Below, in pieces: positions 14,170-27,599 of a stretch of 64,000 nucleotides of DNA. Every line of letters begins with the position of its first letter. Position 1 is the stretch's first letter. The position numbers were made by a program, and so were the translations under genes. Source of the DNA: Stercorarius parasiticus (lineage: Eukaryota > Chordata > Aves > Charadriiformes > Stercorariidae); assembly GCA_013396915.1 (NCBI GenBank), contig VWZL01002774.1, forward strand, positions 284,749-348,748, in the 5' to 3' direction. Under the pieces are notes generated by a model, which saw only the letters and a list, made by a program, of their open reading frames with translations, was not told where the DNA came from and searched no databases.

Positions 14170-14686
14170 GGGTAAGAAGGCCCTACAGAGGGACCCGGAC
14201 AGGCTGGATCGATGGGCCAAGGCCATTTGGATGAGGTTTAATAAGGCCAAGTGCCGGGTCCTGCATTTCGGTCACAACAACCCCAAGCAACGCTACAGGC
14301 TTGGGGAAGAGTGGCTAGAAAGCTGCTCAGCAGAAAAGGACCTGGGGGTGCTGGTGGACGGCCAGCTTAACATGAGCCAGCAGTGTGCCCAGGTGGCCAA
14401 GAAGGCCAACAGCATTCTGACTTGTATCAGGAATAGCGTGGCCAGCAGGAGTAGGGAAGTGATTGTCTCCCTGTACTCGGCACTGGTGAGGCCTCACCTC
14501 AAGTACTGTGTTCAGTTCTGGGCCCCTCTGTACAAGAGGGACATTGAAGTGCTGGAGCGGGTCCAGAGGAGAGCTACCAAGCTGGTGAGGGGTTTGGAGA
14601 CCAAGCCATATGAGGAGAGGCTGAGGGAACTNGGGACTCGATGATCTCAAAGGTCCTTTCCAACCATGAAGATTCTATGATTCTAT
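14170..14686 (+). mobile_element. CR1 LINE, 3' part of ORF2 plus 3' tail, internal join at an N
   Basis: A 5'-truncated CR1 non-LTR retrotransposon. From about 14173 an uninterrupted frame of some 150 codons reads as the C-terminal part of the CR1 reverse transcriptase: [67 protein letters not shown] and [16 protein letters not shown] appear in the expected order. At 14632 there is a single N, and the sequence then jumps directly to the CR1 3' end (ACTCGATGATCT, GGTCCTTTCCAACC) and the terminal octamers ATTCTATG/ATTCTAT at 14672-14686. The roughly 300 bp that normally lie between these parts are missing, so this is either an internal deletion or a mis-join at the N. The open frame suggests a fairly recent copy. 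CR1 copies usually lack target-site duplications, and I see none. It lies antisense to DNAJC1. Confidence 0.95.
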
Positions 14687-16439
14687 CAAACAACAACTGA
14701 GGACATGATTCAAGCCAATACAGAATAATTCAAAATCCTACCTATGGTTATAGTTTATTTCTATTTAGTTTTTCATTCTGATAGTTCAAAAGGAAGGAAT
14801 GAGTAGGTATCCTTTATTTATTTCACATGTGTTTCCAGGAATGCTATTACATATTTATTTTTATTCCATTTTATATATTACATTTATTGTTTACATATTT
14901 ATATAATATGCGTTATTATTTTTTTATAATATAGATAGTTGTACATATTTATATATACCTGTGTGTATTCCCTTACAGGCTAAAGGAAGTTGTTTCTAGA
15001 GAGTTCTCTTGAAAAATCAGAGATTTCCAGTTTACAGCTCTCAGATAAAAACACTACCTACAAAATTCCTGATCCTGCAACACACTCACAGGAACTAAAT
15101 TGCTACAAAGCAAAGACCACCGCTTTTACAGTCCACGTTGGCAGGGAAAGCAAAATGTGATGCCTCCTGCAATGCATTTCTTGCTCAATGCCTTTGCCCC
15201 TAGATAGCAGAGCCCCATGATTTACAAGAAAGGTGACACTACACCCAAGGACAGCTGAATGCAGTCCACACCCACCACTGTGGAGCATCAGCATAAGGCA
15301 GCAAAGATTTTTGGGGTGTTGGATCTGATGAGTTCCAACCCTTCCTATAACGTAATGCCCAAAATATGCTGCTATTTTATTGTTTATATAGTTTTCTTGC
15401 TACATTTCAGCTTTAGTATGTTTCCAACTTCTTTACAGAGGGTAAAGAAATAAAGCAAATTACAGAACCAGCAAGGCTACATCCATACCAGGCCTTTACC
15501 TCCTTTTCCTCTTGCTTATCCTGTTCTCATTACACCCTTCCACCAGAACTGACATTACTGACCCATACGCTCCTGCGCACCAAGCCTGTCTTTTCAAATA
15601 ACTGCTTCCCAAATCATAAGTGCTATTTTTTGGAGGGAGATTACTAATGACCACAGACTTAAAGAAAACCAAAGACCAAAATAAATAAAAAAATACCCTC
15701 AAAAATAAAAACTACTGAGCTTCTGTGTCACCTGAATCGTTGCTGTCACTTTTGTGACTACATCTTTAATTGACTTTTAAGCTCTAAATCTTTTCATATT
15801 TTTTAAACATGTTTATTACCCTCCCCTTCTGATGTCCAAAAAATGAGGAAACAGCATACGAGACACAGCATATAGGATGTATGGCTGAAAAGAAAATATT
15901 ATAAAGCCATACAAGAAGCCAGAGAACAATTATCTCCAACACAGAAGTGTTCAAAAATCTACCCATTATCTTATGCATCAACACAACATTTACAGGGTGA
16001 ATTGTCCCCATAGGCATCAACTTTCAGAATAAATATTAACTGTTTATTAGCAACTTCCTCAGCCCAATCAGCAGTGAAGGACACCAATTTATAAGCCCAT
16101 ACACCCACACATATCCATCATATATATTTTCATACACACACACTAATATAAAAATACATGTAAACAAGTGTACCTCCCCAGCAGTCCTTAATGCAAATAC
16201 AATGCTATAATTTATATTTGTAACTGTTGCTCAACTTTTTTTTTCTTTTTTTTTTTTTTTTTTAAGTATTTTAAGAACACAATTAAATAAAAGCTGTTAC
16301 ATAAGCTTGGAATGAATAGATAGTGATCACTTTCATATCTTAAGTAATGTTTTAATGCACAACATGTTTTAAATAAATGACAAATACATGGGTATCATAA
16401 AGCTTCTCTTGCAGGTGCAAAACAAACTGGAAAGAAAAT
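14687..16439. other. Intronic stretch between CR1 copies, no gene seen
   Basis: AT-rich DNA with a TA-rich patch at about 14850-14960 and CA/TA-rich sequence near 16100-16160. ORFs on both strands between 15103 and 16020 overlap each other and show no family features. A short string at 15310-15345 vaguely resembles a CR1 tail but is too short to call. Confidence 0.5.
16236..16263. repeat. Poly-T tract (T9-C-T18)
   Basis: A 28-base thymine run broken once by C at 16245. It could be an old poly-A tail of a minus-strand retroposon, but I see no recognisable element attached. Confidence 0.9.
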
Positions 16440-17350
16440 GAATCACACTGAATAGTTAAAGGATCTAGATGTCAAAGGTGAAAAAGGTGTATCAAACAGG
16501 ATTTTATGAGATCTGTCCCAGTTCCACTGATACTCAATATTTTAACCGGCAAGTTGAATTACAGAATCACTGTTAACCTGGTAGGAAAAACCTACAAAGA
16601 TGCTGTCAAAGAGAACTAGAATTTTAAAAGATCTGGACAAATTGGAGAATTGCTCTAAAAAAATATTACATTATTTCCTAAGTGAAAAACTAATAGCCTA
16701 CATCTGGACAGAATTCATGAACTGCACAAACACAGGGCAGAAAAAAGCAGTTAGGCAGAAATGATCAGTGAATTACAAGCTGAACATGAGTCAGTGGCAT
16801 GATGCTGCCTTTCTGTGCAGCACAGCCCGCTGTGACACAAGCCGTACGGCAACCAGCAACTGTGCCATTTCATGCAGCAACTGTTAAGACCTCAGCAGAT
16901 TGCTGTGTCCAGTTCAAACAATGCGGTTAAAGAAAGCTATAAGCCTGTTCAGAAGATAAGCAAAAAAATCTGTATAGTAAGAGGTCTAGGAGAAAAAAAT
17001 AGTGACTTGTTCAGAGAAACTGAAGAACAAGAGTGACTTAAGCCTAAAGAAAAGGCAGCTGACACAAGGAAATAACATCTTCAAATACCTAAAAGGTAGC
17101 TGTAAAGAAAAATGGAATTAACTGCCTCGTGTGATCTACCAGGGCTAAGCAGTACCAGTCAGACAACAACGCAGGAAGATTCAAGTTAGGTACCAGGAAA
17201 ACTTCCTAGAAGCATCACTAGCACATCACTGGAATAGACTGCTAAAGTCTCCTTTACAAGCAGGTCTTGCATACATTCATCAGGCATGACTTAGATTTAA
17301 CTGGTTCTGTCACAGCAGGTTATAGTAGGTCACTAACAGTCCTATATTTT
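16440..17350 (+). mobile_element. Ancient degraded CR1-type LINE
   Basis: Heavily mutated CR1-type remnant in plus orientation. Landmarks in the right order are: a relic of the reverse-transcriptase segment around 16522-16555 (RSVPVPLILNIL, cf. GSVLGPLLFNIF of the family); the thumb region 'GACAAATTGGAGAA' at about 16634; 'ACAAGCTGAACATGAGTCAG' at about 16777; 'AATACCTAAAAGGTAGCTG' at about 17083, where young copies read CTACCTGAAAGGAGGCTG; 'ACATCACTGGAATAGACTG' near 17223; and a decayed 3' end near 17310-17345. Frames are broken throughout. Divergence from consensus looks much larger than in the 14.2-kb copy, so this is a much older insertion. Exact ends are uncertain by perhaps 50-100 bp. 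Confidence 0.75.
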
Positions 17351-20300
17351 AGAATTTAAATATCCTTTTGATGATCAATTTAATAATTACTCTGAAAATA
17401 TTCCAACTGGATTTACTGCATCTGTTTATGCAGTTTAAAGGTCCTGGCTGAAAGACAGTATTCTTGTCACACTGAAGATGACAGATGCTCATGCCGGAAG
17501 AGAGTCAATGAGATTTTCACAAAACCTAAAAGGGCTTCGGAAAGAGTGGCAAGTATCAAGAGGCAGCAGGAAACACTTCTTTGCTATGAATTTGAAGTAC
17601 CATGGGGCCCTGCTCCGTGACTTGGGCCGCTAGGTATTAGGCTTATTTTTCCTGTTACACAGCAGTTACTCTGAGCTACTAAGAAAGTGATCCTGTAGTG
17701 GATGATCACTAGTAAGTTATCCACATAATTTGAGTTTAGAATGCTTTCTCCATCTGTTATCAGCTTTCACCTTGAAAGATAATATGGAACAGATATGATC
17801 AGCAAGGTTCCTTGAGAATGTCAGATGAAAATGAGGACTAAACTTGAACAAATAGAGCAAGCAGGAATTTCTACAAATATAATTGGAACATTTTTTAAAT
17901 TAAAACTATTCCTTTAAAAGTGTTCTGTATTTTGTTTATTATAAATACATACTTAATTCTTGCAACAAAAACACCTAAATGAGGATATGCTAAAGCTGCT
18001 GTAGTAAGCCATATCCAGGCACGGCAGTTATAATTTCTTCACTTATGACTGAAAGCAGGAGCACCTCTCTAAAAATTGTACCTATATTTATTATATGTTT
18101 ACAATCTATTTATATACTTCTATAAATTTAATTATTTAATATATTTTATATTTGCTTCCACCTTCCTTTTCCTATTGTTTACCTAGATTCTGTACCATAC
18201 CATAATATTTGAGAAGGACTCATTTTGTAGAAGCAACGTTATTTTTCTTTGTTTAAAGACTCTTAAAAACAGCCCTGCCCACTGGATTTGAGCTTTGAGA
18301 TCTAGGTGTACCTGAGTCTGCAGTCGTTCTGTGCGGGGTTTTTTTGTCCTTCTAGAGCCTGGAAGAAGACATAAAGCATTTACTGAGATCAAAAAGTTTT
18401 TCACCTCACTGCTACAAAATACACATTGTTCAATTTGGATAAATCCTTAATACTTTTCTCCAAAAAATAACCATAGTTAAATGAAAGGTATAAAAAAAAG
18501 AAGATCTCATGTGTGAGGTGGTGATGTTTCCCATGAACAAAATCATATTAAGGGAATACTACTCTCCTCCTCCTCCCTTAAGGAGCGATTGTTCCACCAT
18601 TTATTTTTGGCATATAGAACAGAAAATGTTTACAAATCTTGAAATCTTAAAAAAAAAAAAATAAAATAATTAAGAAATTAAGGGGGAAAAAAGTCCTTTT
18701 TTTTTAAACTTCAAATCCAGATGATCAGAAGTGGCAAAATGCTGCATATTTTTAACCAAAGAGACTTCATTACAGACTACGTTAACGTAACTTTGAGATT
18801 TATACACGGTACTAATACCTCCAAAAGCCCTAAAATACATTTACAAACCCGTATTAATTTATTCAAAATGCGTTTCTATGAGTGTTTTTTCCGATGCATT
18901 GCTTTAAATAGCTAGGTTCATAAAGAACTAACAGCAGCATTTATCAAATTCCTTCCTTCTTTATTTAGAATACTTTCTACTGAACTAGTTAGGATTTAGC
19001 CCTACCCATTATGTAGGAGAGTCGCATAATGATCCCTTTATACTCATTAACTACCATTTTAATGAGCTATTACTACCTCGGGACTCAGAAGACCTCAGGG
19101 AGGTTGTAACATGCCACTACCTATATAGCAATTCACTGCTGAGTTAGTACATAGCCTCCTTGAAAGAATATAGGAATGCCCTCCATCACTCTCTGTAGCA
19201 CAGAGGCCAGCGTCAGCAAAATTTCTGCGTGTAAGACACTTCCCAGCCTAAAACTTTAAAAACATCTCAGTTAAACTCCAATAAGTTTAACAGATTACCT
19301 ATTACTATGGCCCACCACCCACCACTTTGCTGAAAGTTATCACACTCCTAACAGAGCGAGCTAAAAGCATGAGCGCTGCCTGACCACCTCAACACCCAGG
19401 TTGATGGCATAAAACATGGCAAATTTTATAAAGGGCCAGGGCAGAAGGCAGGGGACACTAACATCCCAAAAAACTATTCGCAAAACCTGTCAGAGTCTGT
19501 ATGAGCCATATATTAGCCAGCCAATGTTCAAAGGTACCTGGATAAAGAAATCAAGTTTAGCATTAGGAACCATAAATTAAAATTCACACAGAAAACTAAT
19601 TTATAAGCAACTGAAAGCTAAATTAAATTTTAAAAAATTGTGCCTATATTAAAAAGCCACATATATGCAATGACTTGTGATGGAACTGACTTGAAGATAG
19701 CCCCTCCCATTCACTAGCAATTTTGTGTGGAAAACTGGTATTACGGTCACTAAAAATGCTTATCTGACATTATTTTTAGTGAGAATCAGCCAAATAATCC
19801 TTAAGAAAGGTAATTACCTCTCAAGATTTATGGCAGCTGTGGGCAGACACTGTTACACACAGTGGCACGCTGTTCCCCGAATTGCCCTCTATGCTTTTCA
19901 AATCAAAACGTTTGAACTGAAGCACACAGGCCCAAGTGAGAGGCAGAAAGATGACTTCCCTGCTTTTCATAAAGCCATTCCCTGCAAGCAGTTACTGCTC
20001 TTCTTTTCCAGCACTACCTTGCAGGCATCGTTTGCATCAGGGAAGGAGGGGACTAATTCACACTGATCCATAAACTGCCTCCCTCTTGGCCTGCAAAAGC
20101 CAGAAGAAGAGCAGAAGACAGGCTGTACCCAAACTGGGAGACCCTCACAACGGGGCATTCCCCTGCAGTAGCAGCCTAGGGAACAGCTGGTAGAGGCAGT
20201 GTGTGCCGAGCTTCTCTCTCACAGCAATATCCACAGCAAGGCTGCAGCTGAACCAGATGCTCCGAAAACTCAGACACATCTAGGAGAGACAGAGGGCAGG

Positions 20301-22629
20301 TCTGCACAAGGAGGAAAAGCTGTGAAGACGAGTGCGAAGTAAACACTTCTCCCGAGCTACTATAAGCGTTCTTCAGTTAGGTGAGCACAACATCCAACCA
20401 TCTCATCACTACAAAAGGCAGCGGGTATCAAACACGTGTATGTGCCTGTGTCTCTCCTTATACAGACATGAAAATAATTCAGCAAAAATAAGCCTTTTTT
20501 GCTGTGAAGCTAAATAGCCTGTCACCACCATCAGAGGGCTGAGAGAGGCAAAATAATAGCTCTTACCCAATACTCCCTCTGAAGTCACAAGTGAAACAGA
20601 CTGGGAAATGCTCCCTTCTCCTGAGGGAAAAATAAGTAAAGGGGCAAATGTAAGGTCAGTTTTTCAGCCACTGATATTAAAAGGTAGCAGTTGTGTGAAC
20701 CATATTTGCCTCCCATTATCTCTCATCCACCCATAGAGACTTATTCTCAAGTCACAACAGCACAGTCGGAACCGTACAGCTGAAAATAAGAGATCTCTTG
20801 CTTCCTCCATCCCTACTTTCATTTCCCCACCATCACAAGCAGAAGTAACAGAAAAGAGGAATTTTCTTCTGACACCTATATTTTAAGGATAGCTCCTCAG
20901 TCTGGAAGCAGTACAGAGCAGGACAGACAGCAATAGCCAACTGCAGGAACTATAAAGTTGGGTGAGCAAGGCTGGTAGCAAGACAAACGCTGCAAAAGGA
21001 GAAAAGACTAAAATAAAGGCAGAAAGCATGCTTTTTTCTATGCCTGTGAAAAAGAAGAATCAGCAGTTGAGTGAGCAGCAATAAAAACTTGGCACAGGTT
21101 ACGTGCCATTAACTATGCTACCAGAAATCTGTTCCAGCCAACTACAGAAGATAGCGGCTATTACCAATTCATTTGCTTGCCTCTCAACACAGGATTACAG
21201 GATTATCAGCATCAAAGATAACAGTGAAAGTTGGAAGATAAAACTGTGGTCCTACTGCCTCAAGCAGAAGCCCTGACAAATGTAGAATATTTCAAATGTA
21301 AAAGCTACAGGAAAAGTTTTGTGATCACGGGACTTAAATGAAGCCAAGATAAATCCTAACGCGAGTTCTCTCCCAAGTTTTCAAGTTATAAAGTCAAGAC
21401 TAAAAGAAAGATCAACCGACAAGCAAGAATATATATCCAGTAGGTAACTTTTGACTAAAAGTTACACAAGTGGAGAGGAAAGGACGGAAACTGCAAGTCC
21501 ACAAGCTACTACATAGAAAAAAGCATTCTGTTACTGACAATCCTACAAATATCAATAATAGGCCAAAGCTGCATTTCCCTCTGTCTCACAACCGCAGTCA
21601 TGGAATCAAATCCATGAAATGAAAAAGGATTCCATCAGATGCAATTTCTTCCTCTCATAACTTGTCTTTTTTGGAAGGAAAAAAACCCAAAGAGAAAACA
21701 GTGGTGGCAGAAATATTGCAAAACTTTCTGAAAAAAATCAGTCACAGTAAGTACCACTGGCCAAAATAAAAAAAATATTTACTGCTGGGTGAAGAAACTG
21801 AGGAAGGGGACTAAAATTAGTCTGTTTCCATGTCTAGCTCCCTTTTCCAATTAATCCCACACAAGTCCTGAGCCAACTTTAGGCAGATGCCAGCAGTGGA
21901 AGCTGTATACCCTGTGGCAATGCCAACAAAGAGCACACTGTTGGCAAACAAACCAAAAAGATAAGAATTTTTGGTCAAGTTCTATTTTTGTTCTTTGAAC
22001 CAAGAGAGAGGATGGTACACTTTTTTTTTTTTAAAGTATCAAGAGAAGCTACTGTTAAAAAAAAAAAGAGATTGTTAAAAGGTAAGATTTGAGTTTAATT
22101 AAATCTCAAATATAAACTTACAGTTTAAAAATTAAGGGGTAACAGAAATATGATAAAGATAATACATGGTACATGCAATAATGAGTATTCTAAACAGGTA
22201 AAGGAGATTTGGGAAGAAGTTGGTGGTTCCCTGAAAAGGAACTACAGTCTGTCATCACTGCCACTCCGTCTTTATGCAACGTACAGAAGATGACTGCTTA
22301 CCCAGTGAGCAGCTATTCAGTATTTTTCTCCACACATTTGTTCATGTGTGGCCTCATCTGCTCTTAGCTGCATGCTGTTCAAACACGTTTGGAAGCTGTG
22401 GTTATTTGTTTTGAAGCCCATCACAATGGCATCAGAGTTCATCAATAATATTATTCACCATTGTAATATCTTGAGACAAGCGTGCATTACTTTCCTTTTT
22501 TCTTTTTCCAGATTGCAAAATGAGGCACAGATTAAGGTAAAATCTTCAGTAATTTCAGGTGCTAATTTTATCTCATATATGATTTTTCCAAGAGCTCGGT
22601 ATCAAACAACATTCCACACATTCAGGGCA
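17351..22629. other. Intronic stretch, no gene seen
   Basis: Mostly AT-rich with short A or T runs (for example 18649-18660 and 22020-22034). The part from about 19800 to 20950 is somewhat richer in G and C and carries ORFs such as 19725-20066 (+), but none has a recognisable domain or a partner exon. I see no transposon that I can name. Confidence 0.45.
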
Positions 22630-22867
22630 CAGACTAAAATCGACTTCAGCTGCAGCTGCAAACCCTCAGCATTTCTGCATATAAACCCCTAGTATCTCAA
22701 ATTATGCAACCAGAATTGCAGAGCACTCAAATCAATTAGTCACCACTTGGGAAAAGTTTCGTTTAAACGACTTGCCTAGCATCACATAGGAATTCTGTGG
22801 CAGAGAGAGGAACAGAATCCAATCCTCAAGGGCACTTTTCGTCTGACTAGCTTACCCATGAAACCAT
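22630..22867 (-). mobile_element. Ancient MIR-type SINE (amniote)
   Basis: On the minus strand the sequence reads like the head of a tRNA-derived MIR-type SINE: a decayed start near 22867 (ATGGTTTCATGGGTAAGCTAG), then a B-box-like stretch, then 'CTCTGCCACAGAATTCCTATG' at about 22808-22788 and 'GATGCTAGGCAAGTCGTTTAA' next to it, matching the conserved SINE words CTCTGCCACAGACTTCCTGTG and GACCTTGGGCAAGTCATTTA. Sequence to the left (22630-22740) resembles low-copy sequence often found joined to this repeat in reptile and bird genomes, but that part is from memory and less sure. Strongly diverged, so an old insertion shared across amniotes is likely. Confidence 0.55.
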
Positions 22868-25800
22868 TTTTTTTTCCCCTGCAATCTTCTCCCCCACTCT
22901 CTACATACACTCAACATCTACAGGTTAAACAGTTTTTACAGACAACAGTCTCTTTCAATACATAAGCCTGAAGCTGCACTGGGGCCAGATCTCTCCCTGA
23001 GCCTGAATAAGTAAAGACCCTGTAGAATATAATGTAGTGAATTAAAAATCATCACAATGAACAAGCATAAAGAAACCAAATTAAGATTTGAGACATTCTG
23101 AAAACTGACATTCCCTGTTTTTACAGTATGCAGTCCCAGAAATTTGTTACTAGTCTTTAAAAAGCGATATTAACATACATGGCTGTTATACAAAGAGAGA
23201 CAGAGAAACAAGCAGATTCAAAAAAGAAAAAAAATATTTGCATAAGTAATGCAGACCTGCTTCATAATACTAACTCACAAGCAGTGGTTCCACCCCCCTA
23301 AATAAACCCCAGCTCTCTGAAGAATCATTTTGATTCTAACAGGCTCCACTAAATTGCAGAACGATCTGGCTAGTTATCAGCTTGCCTATTTCAAATTACA
23401 AATCTTAAGACGAATATAACATAAAATGGATTGTTCCTTAAAACAATAAAAGTGTAACATTTCTAAAAGATCTGCAGTAGTAGACTGGTATCTGCACAGA
23501 ACTAAAAACCAGCATATGCGATACGATTTTAGAAGGGCAGGGAGAAATCAGTAAACTGAGTGCATCAATTAGGAAGGGGAAGGAGATCGCACGTATTACA
23601 AGCAGATGAGCCCAGGTGTAGACGGACAATTCTGAAACACGCAGTGTCCAGGCAACTGATGATTCTCTTACAGAAATGTGTACCTTTTGTCTCAAAAGAC
23701 CCAGAAGTATTTACCAAGCTCTTTCTGTAAGGCGTATGTATTTTTATCATCTAAGACAAAGAATCATGAGACCCAGCAACCTTGCAAAATCTCTCAAGTA
23801 TCATGAAAGTAATGAGATTCTAAAAATAATGGCAGCCACATGAGAAACTGGCTAAGCGTTTTAATTACCAATTCTGTTACAGTACAACAAAGTTATTCCT
23901 TAATAATTCAGTAGAACTTCTCTACACGAGGGTCCCCCACAAGCACAAATGGAGATGTCTACTTTCGGACCACAAATGACTGCAACCATTTTTTATCCAA
24001 ATTACTTGGAATCTTGTTGAAATATAATTTGTGAGGCACATTTTCAGAAGTTATAAATAATCCAGAACTGTTGTGCTTATGTGAATAGCATTGTTAGCAT
24101 TTATCAATACAGGACATACTTGCAATACTTTTGTATCATCTCCATCTCATTTTATCACCGCATTTAATGTAAAACATTTGACTAAGAATTAAAAAGCCTT
24201 GTATACCCTGGAAGACAAACTCCATCAAGCTGAATAAACATGAATAATCCAATTCTTTTCTTACAAAAAAAAAAAGAAAAGAACAAGAATCTAAGTATTT
24301 ATAGTCACATTATTGAAACAATATTTCACGTATTTTATGTTTGATATAGTATTCCTGCAGTAGATAAGAACATAAGAATAACTTAAAATAAAGAACTATA
24401 CTATTCCCACATGGGGCAATCAAAAATGGCATGCAATTAAAACAACATTATTTTAAAGACTGAAATTCCAACCCTGCAAGTTTCCAGGAATCCTAGGACT
24501 CATGCATATATTTACATGGGAATCAAATATGACTGCTGCCTAAACACTGGTAGAATTATGCTTCCAAACAAGCTGACAGGCATGCTAAGCTTTTATTCAA
24601 TAATATTTATAGATCTATATTCAGACTTAAATATCCATGAACTGAAAAATTACAGGCACCTTTACAAGCAAGACAACTTTACATATGGAGAACAGTTTAT
24701 CTTACCCAAGAAAACCTTTGTTTATATTGATCTAGAGTTGCATGAGAGAGTCTTGTTTATAAAGGATTCTTAGCATAGCAAGCGTTCCTTGAAAAACAGA
24801 AATGAGGGTAACTTCCACAGTCATCTTAATTTAGGCGGACTTTACACACACACAGAGGTTATAATCTATATGCATACATACTTTATGTAATGTCCTTCAC
24901 CTGAAAGACTCTAACAAAATTTTTTTAAGAGTCTTCACTACCACTCACCTCTTTTCAACTAATAATGTTAGGTAAGACCAAGTGGGTTTCTAAGGGAGAG
25001 AAGCCACTCTCAAAAATGAGGAAATGACAAAAGGAAATTGGGATATGGTCCACCAAGATACAACTATAATTAGTTTCCATATTTCTATATCAATTTTTGT
25101 ACCAAAAAGTGAAAAACAAACTAGTTTTAAAAAACAAGGCAAGGATATTTGTTCAGTTAATCATTATTAACAGGAGGTATAAATAAAACTAGATACAAGA
25201 AGTAAAAAAGCTTTTGTGATAAAACAACAAAAAAGGAAATTTTTTTTGCTTTCTTTACTGAATGAGTCTCCAGAAATCCTTAATTGGGTCTGAAATTTAG
25301 ATGAATATCAAATAAAGGTGCACAAACAAAAAATTCGCTGCTCACTGCATTAATGACTTGCAACACAATGAAATTCAAATTCTGAAAGGCTCTCTTGTGG
25401 CAAAATAAAACAAAAACATGAAGAGTTAATTCTATGAGCAATCTTAAGTTCTTCATACTTATTTATTCTGCTGTCACTAAATATTACAACAAGAAATGCT
25501 AATCATTACACAGTTTTATATGATCCGTTTTATCAGCTTTTTTCCTATTTATCAGCTTTTTAAATCTATCGTTTAGAAGATCTCTCCGCAGAAGGGGAAC
25601 GTCTGATTATTTTCACCAATTCAGTAGTTTTAATTAGTGTATCTCTTCCATCACGGTTAAAAAGTAAGCCAAGGTATAAATGAACTCCACAATAGCATCA
25701 AGTCTCCAGTTCCGGTAGAACATTTTTACTTTTGAATGATAAAGCTAAGTATTGCCTACAGATACAGAATTAATTCTTTGTTCAAAATACACATCAGTAG

Positions 25801-27599
25801 TGAATCCAGTGATATTCAAGGAAATTTACTCCATATATTGATTGCTAATTTGTGCAATTGTATGCCTTTTCCAAGAATTCACTTGCTTCTTCAACCCAAA
25901 CAGTTTGAGATTTGCTCAGCAGTCAAGGTTAAATAAAAATGCCACCAATATTTTTTTAATGACAAAGAAACTCAAAGCTTTAATGATAAATTTAATATAA
26001 AGATATAACTAAGAGACAATTTCAGGGCAAAAATTACCCCAAGTTTCAGTACAGTAAAAGAACAAAGCCAAAGGATTTTTAAAAGATCAATATGAATTTA
26101 CCAACTTTAACAGAGATGAAACATAGAAATTGATACCATTACTATTATCTGCAACTCTTAACCAGAGAAGGAGAAATAAAAATAACACATTTCTTCTGGA
26201 GAATTGCTAATACTGCACTGATTAACATGGAAACTATTTAGAACAAACTAGTTACCCTCCAGGAAGTGCAAGAGCTGCATTACATCCACAGCCTTTTTCC
26301 CCCCCTCCTTTTATAAGAAGTTATTTCTTGAACACAAGATTTAACAATTGTATGCAGTCATGTAACATAAATCCCTGAATGAATAAATTGCCCATCAGTG
26401 AGCTAAGTTTACTTCTCTGGCAAAAAAAAAAAACAAACCCAAACAACAAAAACCACCCAAGCCAGATTATTTTTAAAGTTACATGTGCTAAAATTCTTGA
26501 CAATCACCTAGAAGAATACAATTTATTTTGCACAGATGTATGTATTCATTTTTCCCATATCTGATTTTTGGCAATTATGCTGTTCAGCCTGGCAAGCATA
26601 CAGAGCAAGATTAACACTAACTTCCTAAAACAAATTGATTTCATGTTAAAAATGCTGTGATCATTTTCTTTGTACCTTTCAAATTTCAAATTTCCGTAAA
26701 TTGAATAGTAGCAGCTGAAAAAGCTTGCACTAGGTTCTCTAAAAATTTTATTGCACCATAGTAGCTAAGATTTTCTACTGTTATTAAAATAAATGCAGCC
26801 AATCCATATCACGTAATGAAGTAAAACTTCATTGTTTTCTAACAAATCTTACTCAAAACAGCATTGACAGGAAACTCATTTCAATACCCTTTTATACCAC
26901 ACAATGAACTAATGCTATAGATGAAGAAATGCTACAGTCTCACAACGGCATTACAAGCAAATGAGTCTCCACTGGCTGCAACAATCATTCTAAATACTGC
27001 ACTGTCTTCAGCTGTGTCTCCTAACCCTTTCTTTCGACCACTAGACAGATTATGTATTTGATACTTATTTGATAAGATAAACTTAAATTTTGCCCCAAAA
27101 GTATGCTCTGCCTGTTGTTATATTAAACCAGCAACAGCAATCCTTCAATTAGGCTAATAGATGCCAGATAACATTAGAAATAATGCACTTGAATGCTTTT
27201 TAAAAGTAAAAATAGTTTTTAAAAAATAAGAATGGCGTCTGAAAACAAAGTAAATATTTTATAGTCCAGTAAATTTTCACTTATTTTTAACTGTGAGTTT
27301 ATGTAGTACTGCCTATTATAGAACTAGAAAAATACTGCTAACGATTAAGATATATAATAATTATGCAAACTTATCCTTTGGTTTTCAATATTTTCTAAAA
27401 TTAGTAACAGGCTGTACTTTCACAAAACTTAACAAGCCAAGTTCTTTCTTTAGTATTCAATCAAAAACATAACTGCAAAATATTAGCTATGTGTACTTTT
27501 AACAAACAAGTTCAATCAAGTTGCTATCATCTGCATGCATGTTTTTGATACTCATTCAAAATCACTTACATGTCAAAGACACTGCATGAAATGGAAACC
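22868..27599. other. Intronic stretch, no gene seen
   Basis: AT-rich DNA with scattered short A runs (24266-24277, 26421-26432). ORFs are short and unsupported. I recognise no mobile element or RNA gene. Confidence 0.45.

Noticed and set aside
15300..15350. String resembling a CR1 tail (GTTGGATCTGATGA...TTCCAACCC)
   Set aside because: Only two short words match and no octamer follows; could be chance.
19725..20158. 113-codon plus-strand and 63-codon minus-strand frames in a GC-richer patch
   Set aside because: No recognisable domain or splice partner, and both strands are open over the same place.
22500..22760. Idea that the MIR-type SINE is split by a 200-bp insertion, with GCAAAATGAGGCACAG at about 22516 as its other half
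   Set aside because: The sequence directly next to the SINE head already resembles sequence that accompanies this repeat in reptiles, so a single continuous element is simpler; the left word is too short to count.
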